Positions 24,393-35,439 of a stretch of DNA of 64,000 nucleotides are shown here, piece by piece. Below the pieces are notes generated by a model. That model did no database searches. It was given only the letters and a program-made list of their open reading frames with translations, and was not told the origin of the DNA. How positions within the stretch are numbered: the first letter of the stretch is position 1; each line of letters starts with the position of its first letter. The position numbers and the translations under genes are program-made. The stretch is from Tricholoma matsutake (lineage: Eukaryota; Basidiomycota; Agaricomycetes; Agaricales; Tricholomataceae): assembly GCA_026075535.2 (NCBI GenBank), contig AP026545.1, positions 3,348,001 to 3,412,000 on the forward strand, read 5' to 3'.

Positions 24393-26370
24393 CTACTGTC
24401 TACAATTTTGGTCATCCTGTGTGGCCAGATTATTTACGCTTCCTAGACTTTTGATCCCGCTTGGATCCACACTCATATGTGATCTTCAAACGATTATCTC
24501 GCTTCAAGAATATCGAAAATGGATTGTACGCATTGTTCTCGCTAGCGTCTTCCCGTGTCATACTTGAAGGAAGAAATCGATAACTTACTCTGCAGGGATC
24601 GCGGAGTTTCGATTGCAATTTGATTGTCGAGCAACCTGCCTCATCTCCGAACGTACAAGTCGAAGGCTGGGCAGAGTTGTTGTAATGTAATCCACCATCA
24701 CACTCAGACTCGTTGCCTCCTCCCTGGATTCACTTCCCCTCCATCTCCTTAACGTGAACTCGGAGACTAGACCAAGCACGTCATTTACTAAGGGCTACCG
24801 ACTACATGATTCGGAAGCAATTGAAAAGCTGTTGAGGTAGTTTGTGCTTCTGAAAAAGCAGAACGAGGCTGCGCACAGCTTGCTTCAGTGCTTCCAGGCA
24901 ATCTGTGTGTTTTCAACTTACTACTCCAAACAAATTTGCATCCCGAGGTAGCACACAGTACTACCGCGCCCTCGATACCTCTTTCAACGTCACGCCCAAG
25001 TTCTAGAGATGATGCCCCAATGGCTTGTCCCCATATGTGCGGGTATGGTTTTTTGTGCGTCATAACAGTGGTTAGGGCAAACCTGTCTGATCTTCGTCAT
25101 CCAGTTCTCATCATTCTATCCATCTGCATCATACGGTGGTATGTTCACAAAACCTTGAGAACTGTGATGAGGATGGATACTTTGTTTTCAACCGGCCGCT
25201 CTTCGGGATCTTCTGTACTTCCAATTTACGTGCTCCTTCCAAATCATCCCCATCCCCCCCTCAATAGAGGTCATGCTGGCTCAAGCCACATATTCTCCTC
25301 TGATCCTTTTCATTGGCCCCGCACGCTGCCTCCGGCTGTAGGGTTAATGGTCAGCCAACAAGGGTGGGTGGTTAGAATACCGGTGGGTGTATATGACTAT
25401 TCGTCTCCTGTACTTCTATCATCTAATCAGGAGAGTTTCAGTGGCCGACACTCGGTCAATTCATTCATTGGTTTGGCACATGGAGTGTACCCCTCTTTCC
25501 TTGTAGAATTCGATTTCGTGCGGGTGTTCCAACGGAAAACTCTTAAGTAGGAGTGCTATTAGAGTTTGGCTGGTTCTGTGGGACTACTTGCTGTGTTTTA
25601 CTCTGATATATGTAAGTCAATTATTTTCTGCCCATTTTCGTCGATGAGCTCAGCTTTCTTCATCGATGCTTCAGTACGCAGCACCCTAATCATCATCATC
25701 ATGAATTGCGATCCCAAAACCACGGTGGCTGAGAGCTATGTGCCAATGCAACAGCAGAAGTGGTAGGGATACGGTTTTCTGGCAAATCGAGAAGGTACTT
25801 TAGGCAGTTCGCATAGAACGTGGATTCAACCCAATGGCCAACGTAGACACACTATGTAAAATTCAAGCCGCTGACGGTTTATCCGTCCGCTGGCACAGGT
25901 ATACCGTCGATTTCTACTGAATAGGCCGACGTAAACAGTCGCACTGGACATCCTCAAGCTCCGTCGAAGCGATGGCAAGCTGTGAAGGACCTCGATCCGC
26001 TTACCGGCTGCTATAGTACACAGTTTGAACATGAGAGGCGGCACCGGCACCGGCACCGACACGATGCCGTCGGGGACGAGTCTTGGAACCACACATGTCC
26101 AAACAATCCAGACCAAGTTTTGGAAACCAAGATTGAACGTATGTGTGTAACCTTCGTAAGTTCGAATCGTCCACGAAAACAGTCCAACGCGCGGATCTCC
26201 TGTGAAAGCACAAACGTATCGTTACTTCTCATGGAATATCTTATATGAGAATCCCGACGTTGCCTGACCAATCTTCAGAGAACAGCCTTTCACAGCCTTC
26301 GCGGAATTTCCATTATGCCCCACATCGCCTTCCCAACTGTACTTCAAGCTCAATGCCCCACTTTAGACAG
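24393..26370. other. Unresolved region upstream of WDR7-like gene
   Basis: No gene can be fixed here. A minus-strand stretch at 24,430-24,730 reads through Cys-rich sequence with a GTAAGT donor after DPCR (about 24,590), as if from a small secreted protein lacking a convincing start. A plus-strand frame at 24,888-25,550 is open for 220 codons with no motif. From 25,600 to 26,370 there are possible donors and acceptors but no consistent protein, so it may hold 5' exons of the membrane gene that follows. Confidence 0.3.
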
Positions 26371-26380
26371 TATATATATG
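26371..26380 (+). promoter_or_regulatory. TATA-like element of small membrane protein gene A
   Basis: TATATATATG lies 31-40 bp upstream of the ATG at 26411. The very short implied leader is possible in fungi. It supports the chosen start but is not proof. Confidence 0.35.
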
Positions 26381-26410
26381 TGTCTCTATTATCGATGAAA
26401 ATTTGCCCCT

Positions 26411-26960
26411 ATGATATTACCATCGGCTAGGAACTCGACTCTTCCAGAAGTCCAGCCCGAGAGCCTCTCATATACGTTCTCCAGCAATAGTACGTCTCGT
26501 GATTTGTTCGATACTATGTTCTGTATTTACTGGATGCTCAGGTGGAATCTTGTTCATATTCTTTCTGCTTATATTTTACGCACTTGCGCTCTGGGATAGA
26601 TGGCTGAATCTAAGGCTGAGAACAGAAGAAAACCGTCGGCTGCAAGGTATGTCTTCTACAATGGTGTTGTCTGAAACCTTCTTATACAACGACCCAGAAG
26701 CAATCCACCGGCTGAGAGACTATGGATCGGTTGCCGGAGTGACTGGGAAGTCTCGATCGAAGTTATGGGTGCCTACCATTTCCATTCCGAAAGTTGAAAT
26801 CAGTAAACCACATGGTATTAAACATCTACATTACTCCTTATGACTGCTGGCGCTCAACGAACCACCTGACTATCCAGAAGTTCTGTCACTACCTTCGCCG
26901 TCACATCCCTCGCCTTCAACTTCAACTCTTGATGTTCCACCTCCTGATCCCAAAACATAA
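26411..26960 (+). CDS. Small single-pass membrane protein with proline-rich tail (A)
   Basis: Four exons, 26411-26489, 26542-26646, 26698-26814 and 26878-26960, all joined in phase 1, give 127 residues. The N-terminal 26 residues are Ser/Pro-rich. Exon 2 supplies one membrane helix (GILFIFFLLIFYALALW) followed by a basic stop-transfer stretch and a short charged helix (LRTEENRRLQ). The tail contains KLWVPTISIPKVEI and a Pro/Ser-rich end, VPPPDPKT. Introns of 52, 51 and 63 nt have standard GT-AG ends. I do not recognise the family. The layout resembles the membrane-and-cytoplasmic half of larger fungal ectodomain proteins, so upstream exons may exist. A similar gene lies 1.2 kb downstream (B). 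Confidence 0.55.
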
Positions 26961-28173
26961 ACCGATTTCGCCGCAGTATCAATTGTATGTGTCCGAACTA
27001 CAAGTTTGGCTAATATTGAAACTATTCTCAATGCCGTGCTATCTCTTAATGATATTTTAATTCCGTTTCAGCAAGTAGACGCTGATGATGACTCTGGGCC
27101 CCCTTTCTTCGTATTGGGAAACCAGTAATACATGCACACAACCGATTAGCGAGTGGGCTGCCGGATGTGAACCAAATTCAAGATTGAACTGCTGTGCTGG
27201 TGAGTGGTTCCTGCGATATAAGGTTCTGTCTACACAAGCGGACCACGTCAACTGTGCTAAGGTAGATGATCCGATCTCGACTTGATCGCGTGAAATGGGA
27301 GACATTTTCCAAATCATAATTGCCATTCAGCTAGATGACATTTTGAGAATTGTGGCCCCACATAAATGTTTAAAAACATCTTATCTATAGATATGTCACT
27401 TCACTTTCTCCAAAAGTGGTGAGGCTATGGCTGGTCACATCCCAAAGTTCTCGTTATGAGAAACTTAATGGCAGCTTCCACAGTCAAGTTTTTCATACTG
27501 TAAATTCATTAGCACCTGGAATAGTATGGTTTAAATATGCTGTGAAGAAACTTCAGCAGAAGTCTGTTGAAATATCACCCATTTCATGTGATCAAGTTAA
27601 TTCTGAATGACTCCTGTGCGCCCCATGGATCGGATCTAATCATGCGCTAGCCTCTAGACCCATTCCGTGGAGCGCCATTGTGTATCTGAATCAAATTTCT
27701 TCCCTCTATCCAATGAGGACCTGTATCATCCGAGATTCTCCTCTAGATCTGCAGGACATAACCTCGCCTTATGTATCAAAATTTGTGTATGTCGATCCTT
27801 CCCTCCATCAGTAATACAGCAATATGGGCTTCTTCGATTTCTGCGAACGGTTCTCTCTGTCCCCAGTCTCACTGGCGCCGTGATATCATTCTTCCCATGT
27901 CACAAGTCAGAAGTACGGATATTTAAAATCGCCGATAAACCTACGACGGCTCGTGGGCGATGGGATCCTGATTTCAACAGCCTTAGTTCGATTACCGTGT
28001 CGCGTCGAGGCACATTGTGGCTGCACAGCTCAAGCATATGGATATAATAATTAAGTCGTCAGTTACAACTTATCATCATTCGACTCCTTCTGCTCTATAG
28101 ACTCCAATGTTTCGCCGAAGGTCTATACCGTGTTGCACTGAACAGGTCGAAGAATCAGTCCTTATTTGTGAAT
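26961..28173. other. Region between small membrane protein genes A and B
   Basis: About 1.2 kb with no firm gene. Frames at 27,085-27,285 (Cys-containing) and 27,667-28,047 (126 codons) are open on the plus strand. The second could belong to an extracellular part of gene B, because an acceptor-like CTATAG at 28,095-28,100 opens a frame that runs into its membrane helix. I could not build a continuous model. Confidence 0.3.
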
Positions 28174-28634
28174 ATGCACAGACCCTATCTCTCTTGTTGT
28201 TTCTCACTCCTCTGTTATGCAGTGATCATCATTCTCTTGTCTATCGTTATGATTTGGGTAACATGGTCCACTTGCAGACCCACACGTAGACGGAGGGCTT
28301 CCGACAGTTGCGAGTCATCGCAGCCTCCGGATGCCTTTTTATGGTCTCCGTGTCTTGTCACGGTTTCAACAATCAAGGAGACAGAATTTTCGCAGAGCCA
28401 CTGTGTAGTCTGTGGGACCTATCATTCAACAGAATCTACCGTTTCTAACAACCAAGCGAGTGATGCGGAGAAGGGCATGACAAACGTTTGCGGTTAGCAT
28501 TATTTTTCTTTCGAATTTACTGGTGTTCTGAAATATCTGCACCTTTACTTACGATCTACACGTCATCCACAGCGATAGGACCTCCTCCCCCCATCTACGT
28601 CCCCACACTACCTGGATACTGGCCACCCATTTAA
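28174..28634 (+). CDS. Small single-pass membrane protein with proline-rich tail (B)
   Basis: Two exons, up to 28492 and 28573-28634, joined in phase 1 across an 80-nt intron. The spliced end TNVCAIGPPPPIYVPTLPGY supports the splice, since unspliced reading stops at once. From the in-frame ATG at 28174 the product would be 126 residues: a short Cys-rich start, one strong membrane helix (YAVIIILLSIVMIWVTW), an Arg-rich stop-transfer run (RPTRRRRAS), and a Ser/Cys-rich cytoplasmic part ending in a proline-rich tail. The true start may lie upstream, as the frame is open back to an acceptor-like site at 28,100. It has the same layout as gene A but no obvious sequence identity outside that. Function unknown. 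Confidence 0.5.
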
Positions 28635-28822
28635 TTGCAGGGCGAGTCGTTACTAGCTTCCAGCGATCACACACTTTCCTTTCCAACTAGTAGCCTCCAC
28701 CTTCCTATCAAGGTACAACACCGTCTCACCTTCTACTGCTCGTTCTGCTGCAAGGAATCCGTATAGGCACCATACAGCTTCGTACCAGGTGATATCTTGT
28801 ACATAAATTTATTAACAATATG

Positions 28823-30464
28823 CTAGAATACGCGTGGCTCCTTCAACATCGAGGGTTCCTCTCTATCATCCCTAAACACATCGCTCGACGGTGCTCTTGA
28901 CAATTCGGGTCTAACCACAGCTCTTATGCCCTTTAGAATCTTATCTGCATCCGCTCTGACATCCATGTTACTCAAACGGTACTGCTTCGGGGTGATACCT
29001 TTCCCAAATGTTCGTGTTATATGATTCGCGCAAAGCAGCGCAACCACTATGTTAATGATATGCAAACCCGCAAGCGTAAAGGCAACCGACCAGATCATGC
29101 CCAAGTTCTCGTGCTCAAACCGGTAGAGCTTGCCTTTGCACCCAGGAAGCGGTGTGCGTGGATAACACCTCTTGCTTGGCATTCCTTCATGAAGCGGACT
29201 ATAGAAGCCACAGCACCGCAACGAATTCTGGATCAAGAGTCGGCCGAGAGGGGTATAATACTGGCTCCACGACAAGTTCAGCTTGTGGTCCAGTGCAAAT
29301 GTTGCTCGTTTGTAACTGATGTAACCAACGACGACAAGAGACAGAAACGCAGGCCAAAGAAGAAGCGTGTACGTTGCTAGGATGGGGCGTGAATTGAGGA
29401 AGACCCCAGAGATACCCACCAGCGCGGTAAAAACCATAATAGACGCAGCCAAAGTAATGAGGATGAGGATATCGTTGTCCGCCACGTACATGACATCGGC
29501 CTGCGCCCAAGCTTTCAACAAAAGAAAATCTCAACTTCATGAAAGAGTTCAATAAAAATAACAACCTACTTCTGAACCACGTCAAAATCGCACATGCCAG
29601 CCCAGCGACCCCATATGCAAAGACCGTGCATACAGAAAACAATAAGCACCATTTGAACGTTGTCCAGCGCTGCAGAGAGCTCGTTCGGAGACCCCGCCCC
29701 TCCTCCAGCACCGCAGCAGCAGTTGTAATACCGCCCAGCCCTAAACCAAGTCTACCATTGCCACCACGCATCTCAAGACCCCGCATCGACAAAGGCTTCG
29801 GCCACTTATGAGTAAACTTATCTGTCGTGCCTACCGATGGAATAAGCGCAGTATGGCCCGAGTCGACTGAACCGGTCGTGCAAGAACTCCACGCTGAGCC
29901 ACAGCTTTCGCCCGAGTCGCTCCGCACACTCTGTGGTCGCCTGGAGGCGGGGGTATATGTCCGTGAGAGGAACGACGTCGATGGAACGTGCAGCGAGACG
30001 AAACTAAGGCCCCGAGGGAAAACGGAGCGGAAAGAACTTAGAGTGGCGCTTGTACGTGTATGTTTCTCTGACGGGTTTCCGAAATCTGGAGTTGGCAGAC
30101 GGGGTATCTGAGAAGCTCGCGTATGTGTTGACTGCAGAGAGGCTTCAGTAGGAGCGCGTGAAGGGGGGTCGGGACGAGGGGTAAGTGGGATCGGAATAAA
30201 TGACTCGGATGGGTCAGGTTGTTTCTTTTGTTGGGTTGCGCCGTCTTCAGAATGAGCGAGAAGCTCCGCGGTAGAGGAAGGCGACTGCGAACGTTTAACC
30301 AGTAAGACTGTACATCTACGGGAGAGACCGTCTTCTTCGAAGAGAGTTACCGAGTCATCGTCGTCATGCAAGCTTGCATGGTGGGTTGCAGGGCCTCCTG
30401 AGCGACGGCGGAGGCCATCTGCGATGCGGTCTGCGACGGAAAGCGAGGGAATACGGCGGTCCAT
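28823..30464 (-). CDS. Tetraspanin, basidiomycete Tsp2 type
   Basis: Four-pass membrane organiser protein. Exon 1 (30464-29570) holds a long cytoplasmic N-terminus, rich in Ser, Thr, Pro and Arg, then the first membrane helix (WCLLFSVCTVFAYGVAGLACAI in two overlapping pieces). A 58-nt intron (29569-29512) splits the conserved WFRTW joint. Exon 2 (29511-28823) continues with ADVMYVADNDILILITLAAS, helices 2 and 3, and an extracellular loop carrying the tetraspanin signature RCCGFYSP with partner cysteines in SKRCYPR and LPGCKG. Helix 4 (MIWSVAFTLAGLHIINIVVALLCA) and a cytoplasmic tail complete it. The long N-terminal extension is typical of the Tsp2 class, linked in other basidiomycetes to morphogenesis and infection structures. 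Stop at 28823. Confidence 0.85.
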
Positions 30465-30790
30465 GTGATAGGGATAATGAATCTACAGAAAGTAAGGTCG
30501 TCAGCCACTCCAAAAAGTTCACCCATGTTCATGAACTGTCAGCCACACCTAACGAACCTAGAAATCGAACAGGAGTGAGCACAAGTCCTAAAAAGTCCAT
30601 AATATATCGTAACTACTTCATACAATGATCTGTGCACAGTGGATACCGAAAAAATTAACAGGAATATGTTCGTTATTGTAAAAGGAGTGTAAATTCATAG
30701 GATGGAAGGCAGATAGTGCTCGTGATATAGAGGGATGTTAAGATGGAAGTGTCTGAGGGGTACAAAGCATTTGAAAACAGGATGAGCATT
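30465..30790. other. Spacer between tetraspanin and LEA2-like genes
   Basis: 326 bases holding the tetraspanin promoter and the 3' end of the LEA2-like gene, both on the minus strand. Nothing else is visible. Confidence 0.4.
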
Positions 30791-32154
30791 CTAAACACTG
30801 CTAAGCGATAGCTGGATCGGACAAGAGGCATCCGAGACTTGTGTTGAGGTGTGTGCCGTGCCCACAAGACCAGCAATGACGATATCGAGAGTAAGGAGGA
30901 ATTTCACAGCTAAACGAACAAAGATGAGCGCATGAGGCCACATAGTCATCGAATAACATACAGGGACGAGTCCCATTGATGTACAGCGCGGCGTTCCTGC
31001 ATCCGTCATACCAATTTACCCCTGCCAGTTACTTAATGACAATTGATCAACAGAGAATATAGAATGACCTACAGGTCTGATCTGTATCATTAGAAGCAAG
31101 ATAAGTGAAATTCAGCGGCAACATAATTTGTGAGAAGGATTTCGCAGGGAGGGTTTTATGGCCCAAGTCACCGTTGGCGACAAGTCGAGTCGTCTGCAGA
31201 TCGTAGACGTTCGCACGGACGTGATTGAACGTGAGCGGGAGATAATTACTCCCAGTGTCCACCTGCAGAGAAGCAAAGGCAGGGAAAGAGAAATTGGCCG
31301 GGGCACGGTTGAAGTACGTAGGAACAGAAGCGTTCCAGTTCCCAGTTGCCTGTGCAAGTGGTGTGCTGGTATTTACCAAGAACGAGGGCACTCGAGGAAC
31401 CATGATGGCAAGTAATATTCCAACGCTGGATTAACGATGTGTTTAGGAAAAGTCGAGAAACGAATATGAGGGACAACACTTACACAACACACACACCGAA
31501 TAGCGTAAACACAAAGACCTTCCTGGTGAAATACTTTCCGCACATTCCCCGCTCGCCGCGCTTCCAAGCCGTCCACCTTTCGTGCCGTGAGTCGGCCTTC
31601 TCCTCTCGTCGTCCCGCCTTGGTCATAGCCCTCATCTCTGACTTTTGCCACTCAGCCCCTAGCGCAGGCACCGTCACCAGTTCGACTGGACCAACGGTAC
31701 TTTCACTTTTCGCCACTGGAATCGAAGGGGGTAACTGTTGATACCTACAAACACTTTGTCCATACCTCACAGAAAATGAAACAACATGTAAAACATACCC
31801 TTTATTATCACTTAACGATGCACTATACCTCGGGCCCGCATTGTTGAAATCAGAATAGATATCCCAGATTTGATTCCCTACGGCATCAGGTTCTTCCTCG
31901 TCCCTGCCACCTTTCAGAGGCTCCTCTCTCCCAGCGTAAAAAAAAGATCCTCGATTGTAGCCTGCACTGCCATGGCCAGCACTGAGCAGATCAACGCTTC
32001 CTCGTCCACCGTGTTCGGGATTAAAGAACGATGAAGCATCGTCCCGAGCACGTCCTCCTGGTGGCGCTGTTGGGAAATCAGAATTTAGGGCGTCTAGGGA
32101 ACCTTTGCGACCGCCATAAAAGGAAGAGACGGTAGATTTTCGGTCGTAATCCAT
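30791..32154 (-). CDS. Single-pass membrane protein with LEA2-like (WHy) domain
   Basis: ATG at 32154 begins a cytoplasmic region full of Tyr, Ser and Gly (MDYDRKSTVSSFYGGRKG), with IWDIYSDFNNAGPRYS near its middle. Basic residues then lead to one membrane helix (VFVFTLFGVCV joined by an intron near 31,440-31,490 to a GILLAIMVPRVPSF segment). The extracytoplasmic part is beta-rich with N-glycosylation sites (NWNAS, NFS, NFT), and the pattern QVDTGSNYLPLTFNHVRANVYDLQTTRLVANGD is split here by commas of my own only in reading. It matches the LEA2/WHy fold. Two more introns join DQTW to VNWYDGCRNAALYINGTRP and then to SVKFLLTLDIVIAGLVGT. Stop TAG at 30791-30793. Proteins of this kind are common in basidiomycetes; function unproven, possibly cell-surface or stress related. 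Confidence 0.65.
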
Positions 32155-32355
32155 TTGGAAGAACCCAGTTTTGCGGAAGGGGAGACGGAAGGAATGTCAC
32201 GGTTGGGCCACAGGTTTGGTGGGAATAAAATGAGAACACGTGAACAAGGGGTGACATCCCCGAACACGGAAACATTGGAAAACAATTTCAGATATTTTCC
32301 GACCGATATCAAATATTAAATATCATAGCAATTACTACATGTAATGTCCGTAGCA

Positions 32356-34004
32356 TTAGTAGAATCGAGAACTAATAGGCTCCTTTCCATCCACCAACCG
32401 TTTAAAGTTGATATTACTCGTGAAAGAAGACCACTGAAACATCTTGTTAATGATCATCTCCAGAGAATAAAGCAAATTAAAACATACCCCATTCCCGATG
32501 AACACAGCTCCCCTGCGAGCAATCTCCATATCCACCGCCATATTAACTTCCGTCTGCTCCTGGTCCAGTTCCAAATCCATACTTGTCACAATTGTATGCC
32601 ACCGATCTCTACCAAGCGTAGTCTTGAGATCATCAAGCCACTGTCCATCCTCATTCGTCAACAGAAACAACACATCCAGTGTTTTTATCCCTGTCTTCGT
32701 CTGCTGCAAAAATTCATGTCGCGAGTGACGTACCCGGTTTACAATGTCCTCGAACGAGGGCAGGCAGTGCTCCAGGTACTTTTGGATATTTTCGGGTGTG
32801 TTCTTCCCCTGTTCGCCACCGGGGGGCGGTGGGAATGCGTCGGGGAGCTGTGGAAGAAGGTTCCAGCTGTAATACGTAGAATTCCATTTTGCCAGCGCCA
32901 GACACTGGTCTTTGAAATCGCCACGTCGGGCGTGAATGGCAAGCATACGGTCGTAAGGGCTTCTGGAAATAAGATGTTTGGGGCGAGAACCCCTAGGCAC
33001 GAAAAGATACGAATTTCTCTCAACCGCCGACAAAACAATATGTGACGGCTCAACGAGACGAGCTGTAGGCGATTTTGAAAAGCTATCCCAAAGCGAAAGC
33101 ACACGAGTGCTGCCCCACATCCACAAATCGAATGTCTGCGGGAAGAAGTCCTTCGTATAATGCTCCGGCTCAATCTCAATACACAGCTCTTCCGCTTCGA
33201 GTAAAATCTTTTTCCAGTGGTTGAATATATCTATACCATCTGCCCACCCAATGATGGGTTTCACCTCCCGTGTGTTGATGATACGTCGCTGCTCTGGCGG
33301 GCACACGATGTCAAACCAGTCTTCAGACACGGAGCGAGGCGCATCGTCGCCTGCATCCCAGGGCCCGCCCGCGGAGGGGCCAGATATGATTGCGGGCAAA
33401 GGTGTGGAGGGCGGCACCTCGCGCATCTTGCTCTCCGGCCATGCATAGTGACTTTCCTTCCAAACGTAGGGCTGGAAGACATAAGCGCGCTTCGACTCGT
33501 ATGCAAGATGTGTGTTCATCAAGCTAGAGAGTGACAAAAGGGTCAGCCCAAAGATACATAGCATATGTGAATCACGCACATTTCATTGAAAGCATTGTTC
33601 CACCCCAGTCTCTTGACCTGGTTCGAAAACTTCACATAACGACCCGTTCTCCCTTCAGGGAAAGGCAAATCAAGATTATGTTGAGGCAGGTTGCGTTCCC
33701 ATTGCTTCAGCTTTGTCAACGTGGGGGGATCTTCCCACTTGGTTTTGTTCTCTGAAGGTGGTAGTGACTCTGTTGTTGTTGTGAGCACAGTGGTAGGGTT
33801 GATTAGGTTCATGAATAACAGCACGACAAGGAGAATGACAATAAATATAATCCAATACTGGCGCCGTCGGTTGCCAACCAGCTGGCGAGAGAGACCCCAT
33901 GGAGAAGGAGATTTTGGTTTTTCTTTCCAGCCCGGCATGCTGGAAGGTAATGGAGAAGATGATCTTTGCTGTCGGTTCCAAAGTTCAGAACCTCCACCAG
34001 ACAT
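32356..34004 (-). CDS. Type II membrane glycosyltransferase, O-fucosyltransferase-like
   Basis: ATG at 34004 starts a short basic cytoplasmic tail, one membrane anchor (YWIIFIVILLVVLLFMNLI), a Thr/Ser-rich stem and a lumenal catalytic region: the Golgi type II layout. An intron joins WNNAFNEI to LMNTHLAYESKRAYVFQPYV, an opening seen in fungal proteins of the GDP-fucose O-fucosyltransferase superfamily. Downstream MLAIHARRGDF carries the basic HARRGD motif equivalent to the donor-binding Arg motif of O-FucTs. FLLTNEDGQW and the last block (MAVDMEIARRGAVFIGNG, then an intron, then WSSFTSNINFKRL) resemble the terminal donor-site motif of that fold. Stop TAA at 32356-32358. Acceptor unknown; the sugar is inferred from family resemblance only. 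Confidence 0.65.
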
Positions 34005-34427
34005 CCTCTGACATATAAGCAATAGGCTATACGTCACTGCTTATTGATGCAATGATTGATGTACCACGAGTTCACATAGCAACACAATTATGTAGCTGAA
34101 CTCGAGAAAAGTCAACAGCAAGCATAATACATAACTGTATTCAAATGTCAAGTTGTTGTTCTTATAGCATGTCAAGTTTTGAATAGACTCTAAGCGATCG
34201 ACAGGGAGGCAACTCAGATGGGAAGAACGGTCAGGAAATGGCACCTAAAAATAAGCCGAGAAAATGTCATAGCATAGGACAGCCAATGGACGACAACAAC
34301 GAGGCCTCGATAAGGTGCGCCTGAAGTTTTACATCATCAATAGCGGAGGTAGCAACCTGGTATAACACTGTTTAAATTGCGCATTCTCCTCGTACTCATT
34401 GAGTTGCGTCCTATGCATGTACACCCA
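34005..34427. other. Spacer between glycosyltransferase and VMA3 genes
   Basis: 423 bases containing the promoter of the glycosyltransferase gene and the 3' flank of the V-ATPase gene. No coding or repeat signal is seen. Confidence 0.4.
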
Positions 34428-35439
34428 TTAACACTGCACGAAGTAAAACGTTAGCTGTTATTTAGCTGCGATCACAGTATGAGGACGTACTGTTAGGCCT
34501 TGAGACTGGGTGTTCATGATGAGGGCTACGATGAGGCCTGCAGGTGTTGAGTAGAATCAGTGTGTATCCCGAACGAAGGCGAACTGTAAACACACCATAA
34601 AGACCCAAAACTTCAGCGAAAATGAGAATCAAAATCTACAGAGCCAGTCAGATTAACACGGCGATACTCCAGTAGCTGCATCAACTCTTACCATTCCCAC
34701 AAAGAGTCTAGGTTGTTGAGCTGTTCCCCGTACGCCTGCATCTCCAACGATACCAACAGCGAAACCTGCTGCCAAACCGGCAAGACCGACAGAAAGACCA
34801 GCACCAAGCTGAATGAAACCTTGCGCTAGCGTCATATGGGCCTTCACTATCAACGAAAGTTCGAGTTAACGATCGACAAACAGCCATGCAAGGATAACTA
34901 CACACAGTCACCAGCGATGAGAACTGATACGACAAGACCGTAAATCTGAACATGAGATACGTCAGACATATGTCCAGTGCAACAAAGAGGCGAAAGAGGA
35001 CAAGATGTTGCAAGGTAGCGGAAAAGTAGACAAAGTACGTACAGCGATGATACCAGCCATGATAACCGGAACGACAGACTTCATCATCAGGTCAGGTCGC
35101 AGGACTGACATGGCAGCAATGCCAACTCCTGATTTTGCGGTACCGTAACTGCAAGAGTACAATTGGCAAGGAGTGAATGTTAGAAAGAAATCAGCAAGGA
35201 GAAAATGGATGCCCGGAGTGCACATACCTTGCACCAATGCCTATCACGACGTGCAAATCAATCATCAGGTTACAAAAAAAAATCCAATAGCGGACAAGCA
35301 GAACTCAACCACTCACAAGTAAAGACGATGGCGCTTGTACAACCCTATAGAACAAATTTTGTGAGTACTTGTTTAGGTTATCGAGCAGACTTACCATGGC
35401 GCTGAAAAAGGGAGCATACACCGGACAAAGATCAGACAT
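34428..35439 (-). CDS. VMA3: V-ATPase proteolipid subunit c (Vma3 type)
   Basis: Proton-carrying c-ring subunit of the vacuolar H+-ATPase; four membrane helices. Exons read in order: [15 protein letters not shown] (start 35439), a 28-nt exon (35317-35344), a 13-nt exon (35228-35240), [72 protein letters not shown] with [24 protein letters not shown], and the last helix [20 protein letters not shown], which carries the essential glutamate. After QSQGLT a GTACGT donor and GTGCAG acceptor would add Cys and a stop at 34428, matching the Cys end of yeast Vma3. Without that splice the frame ends about 10 residues later. Full length and highly conserved. Eight or nine exons in 1 kb. Confidence 0.93.

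Noticed and set aside
26100..26190. Possible tRNA from GTTCGAATC at about 26,159
   Set aside because: No acceptor stem, no A box and no anticodon arm could be drawn.
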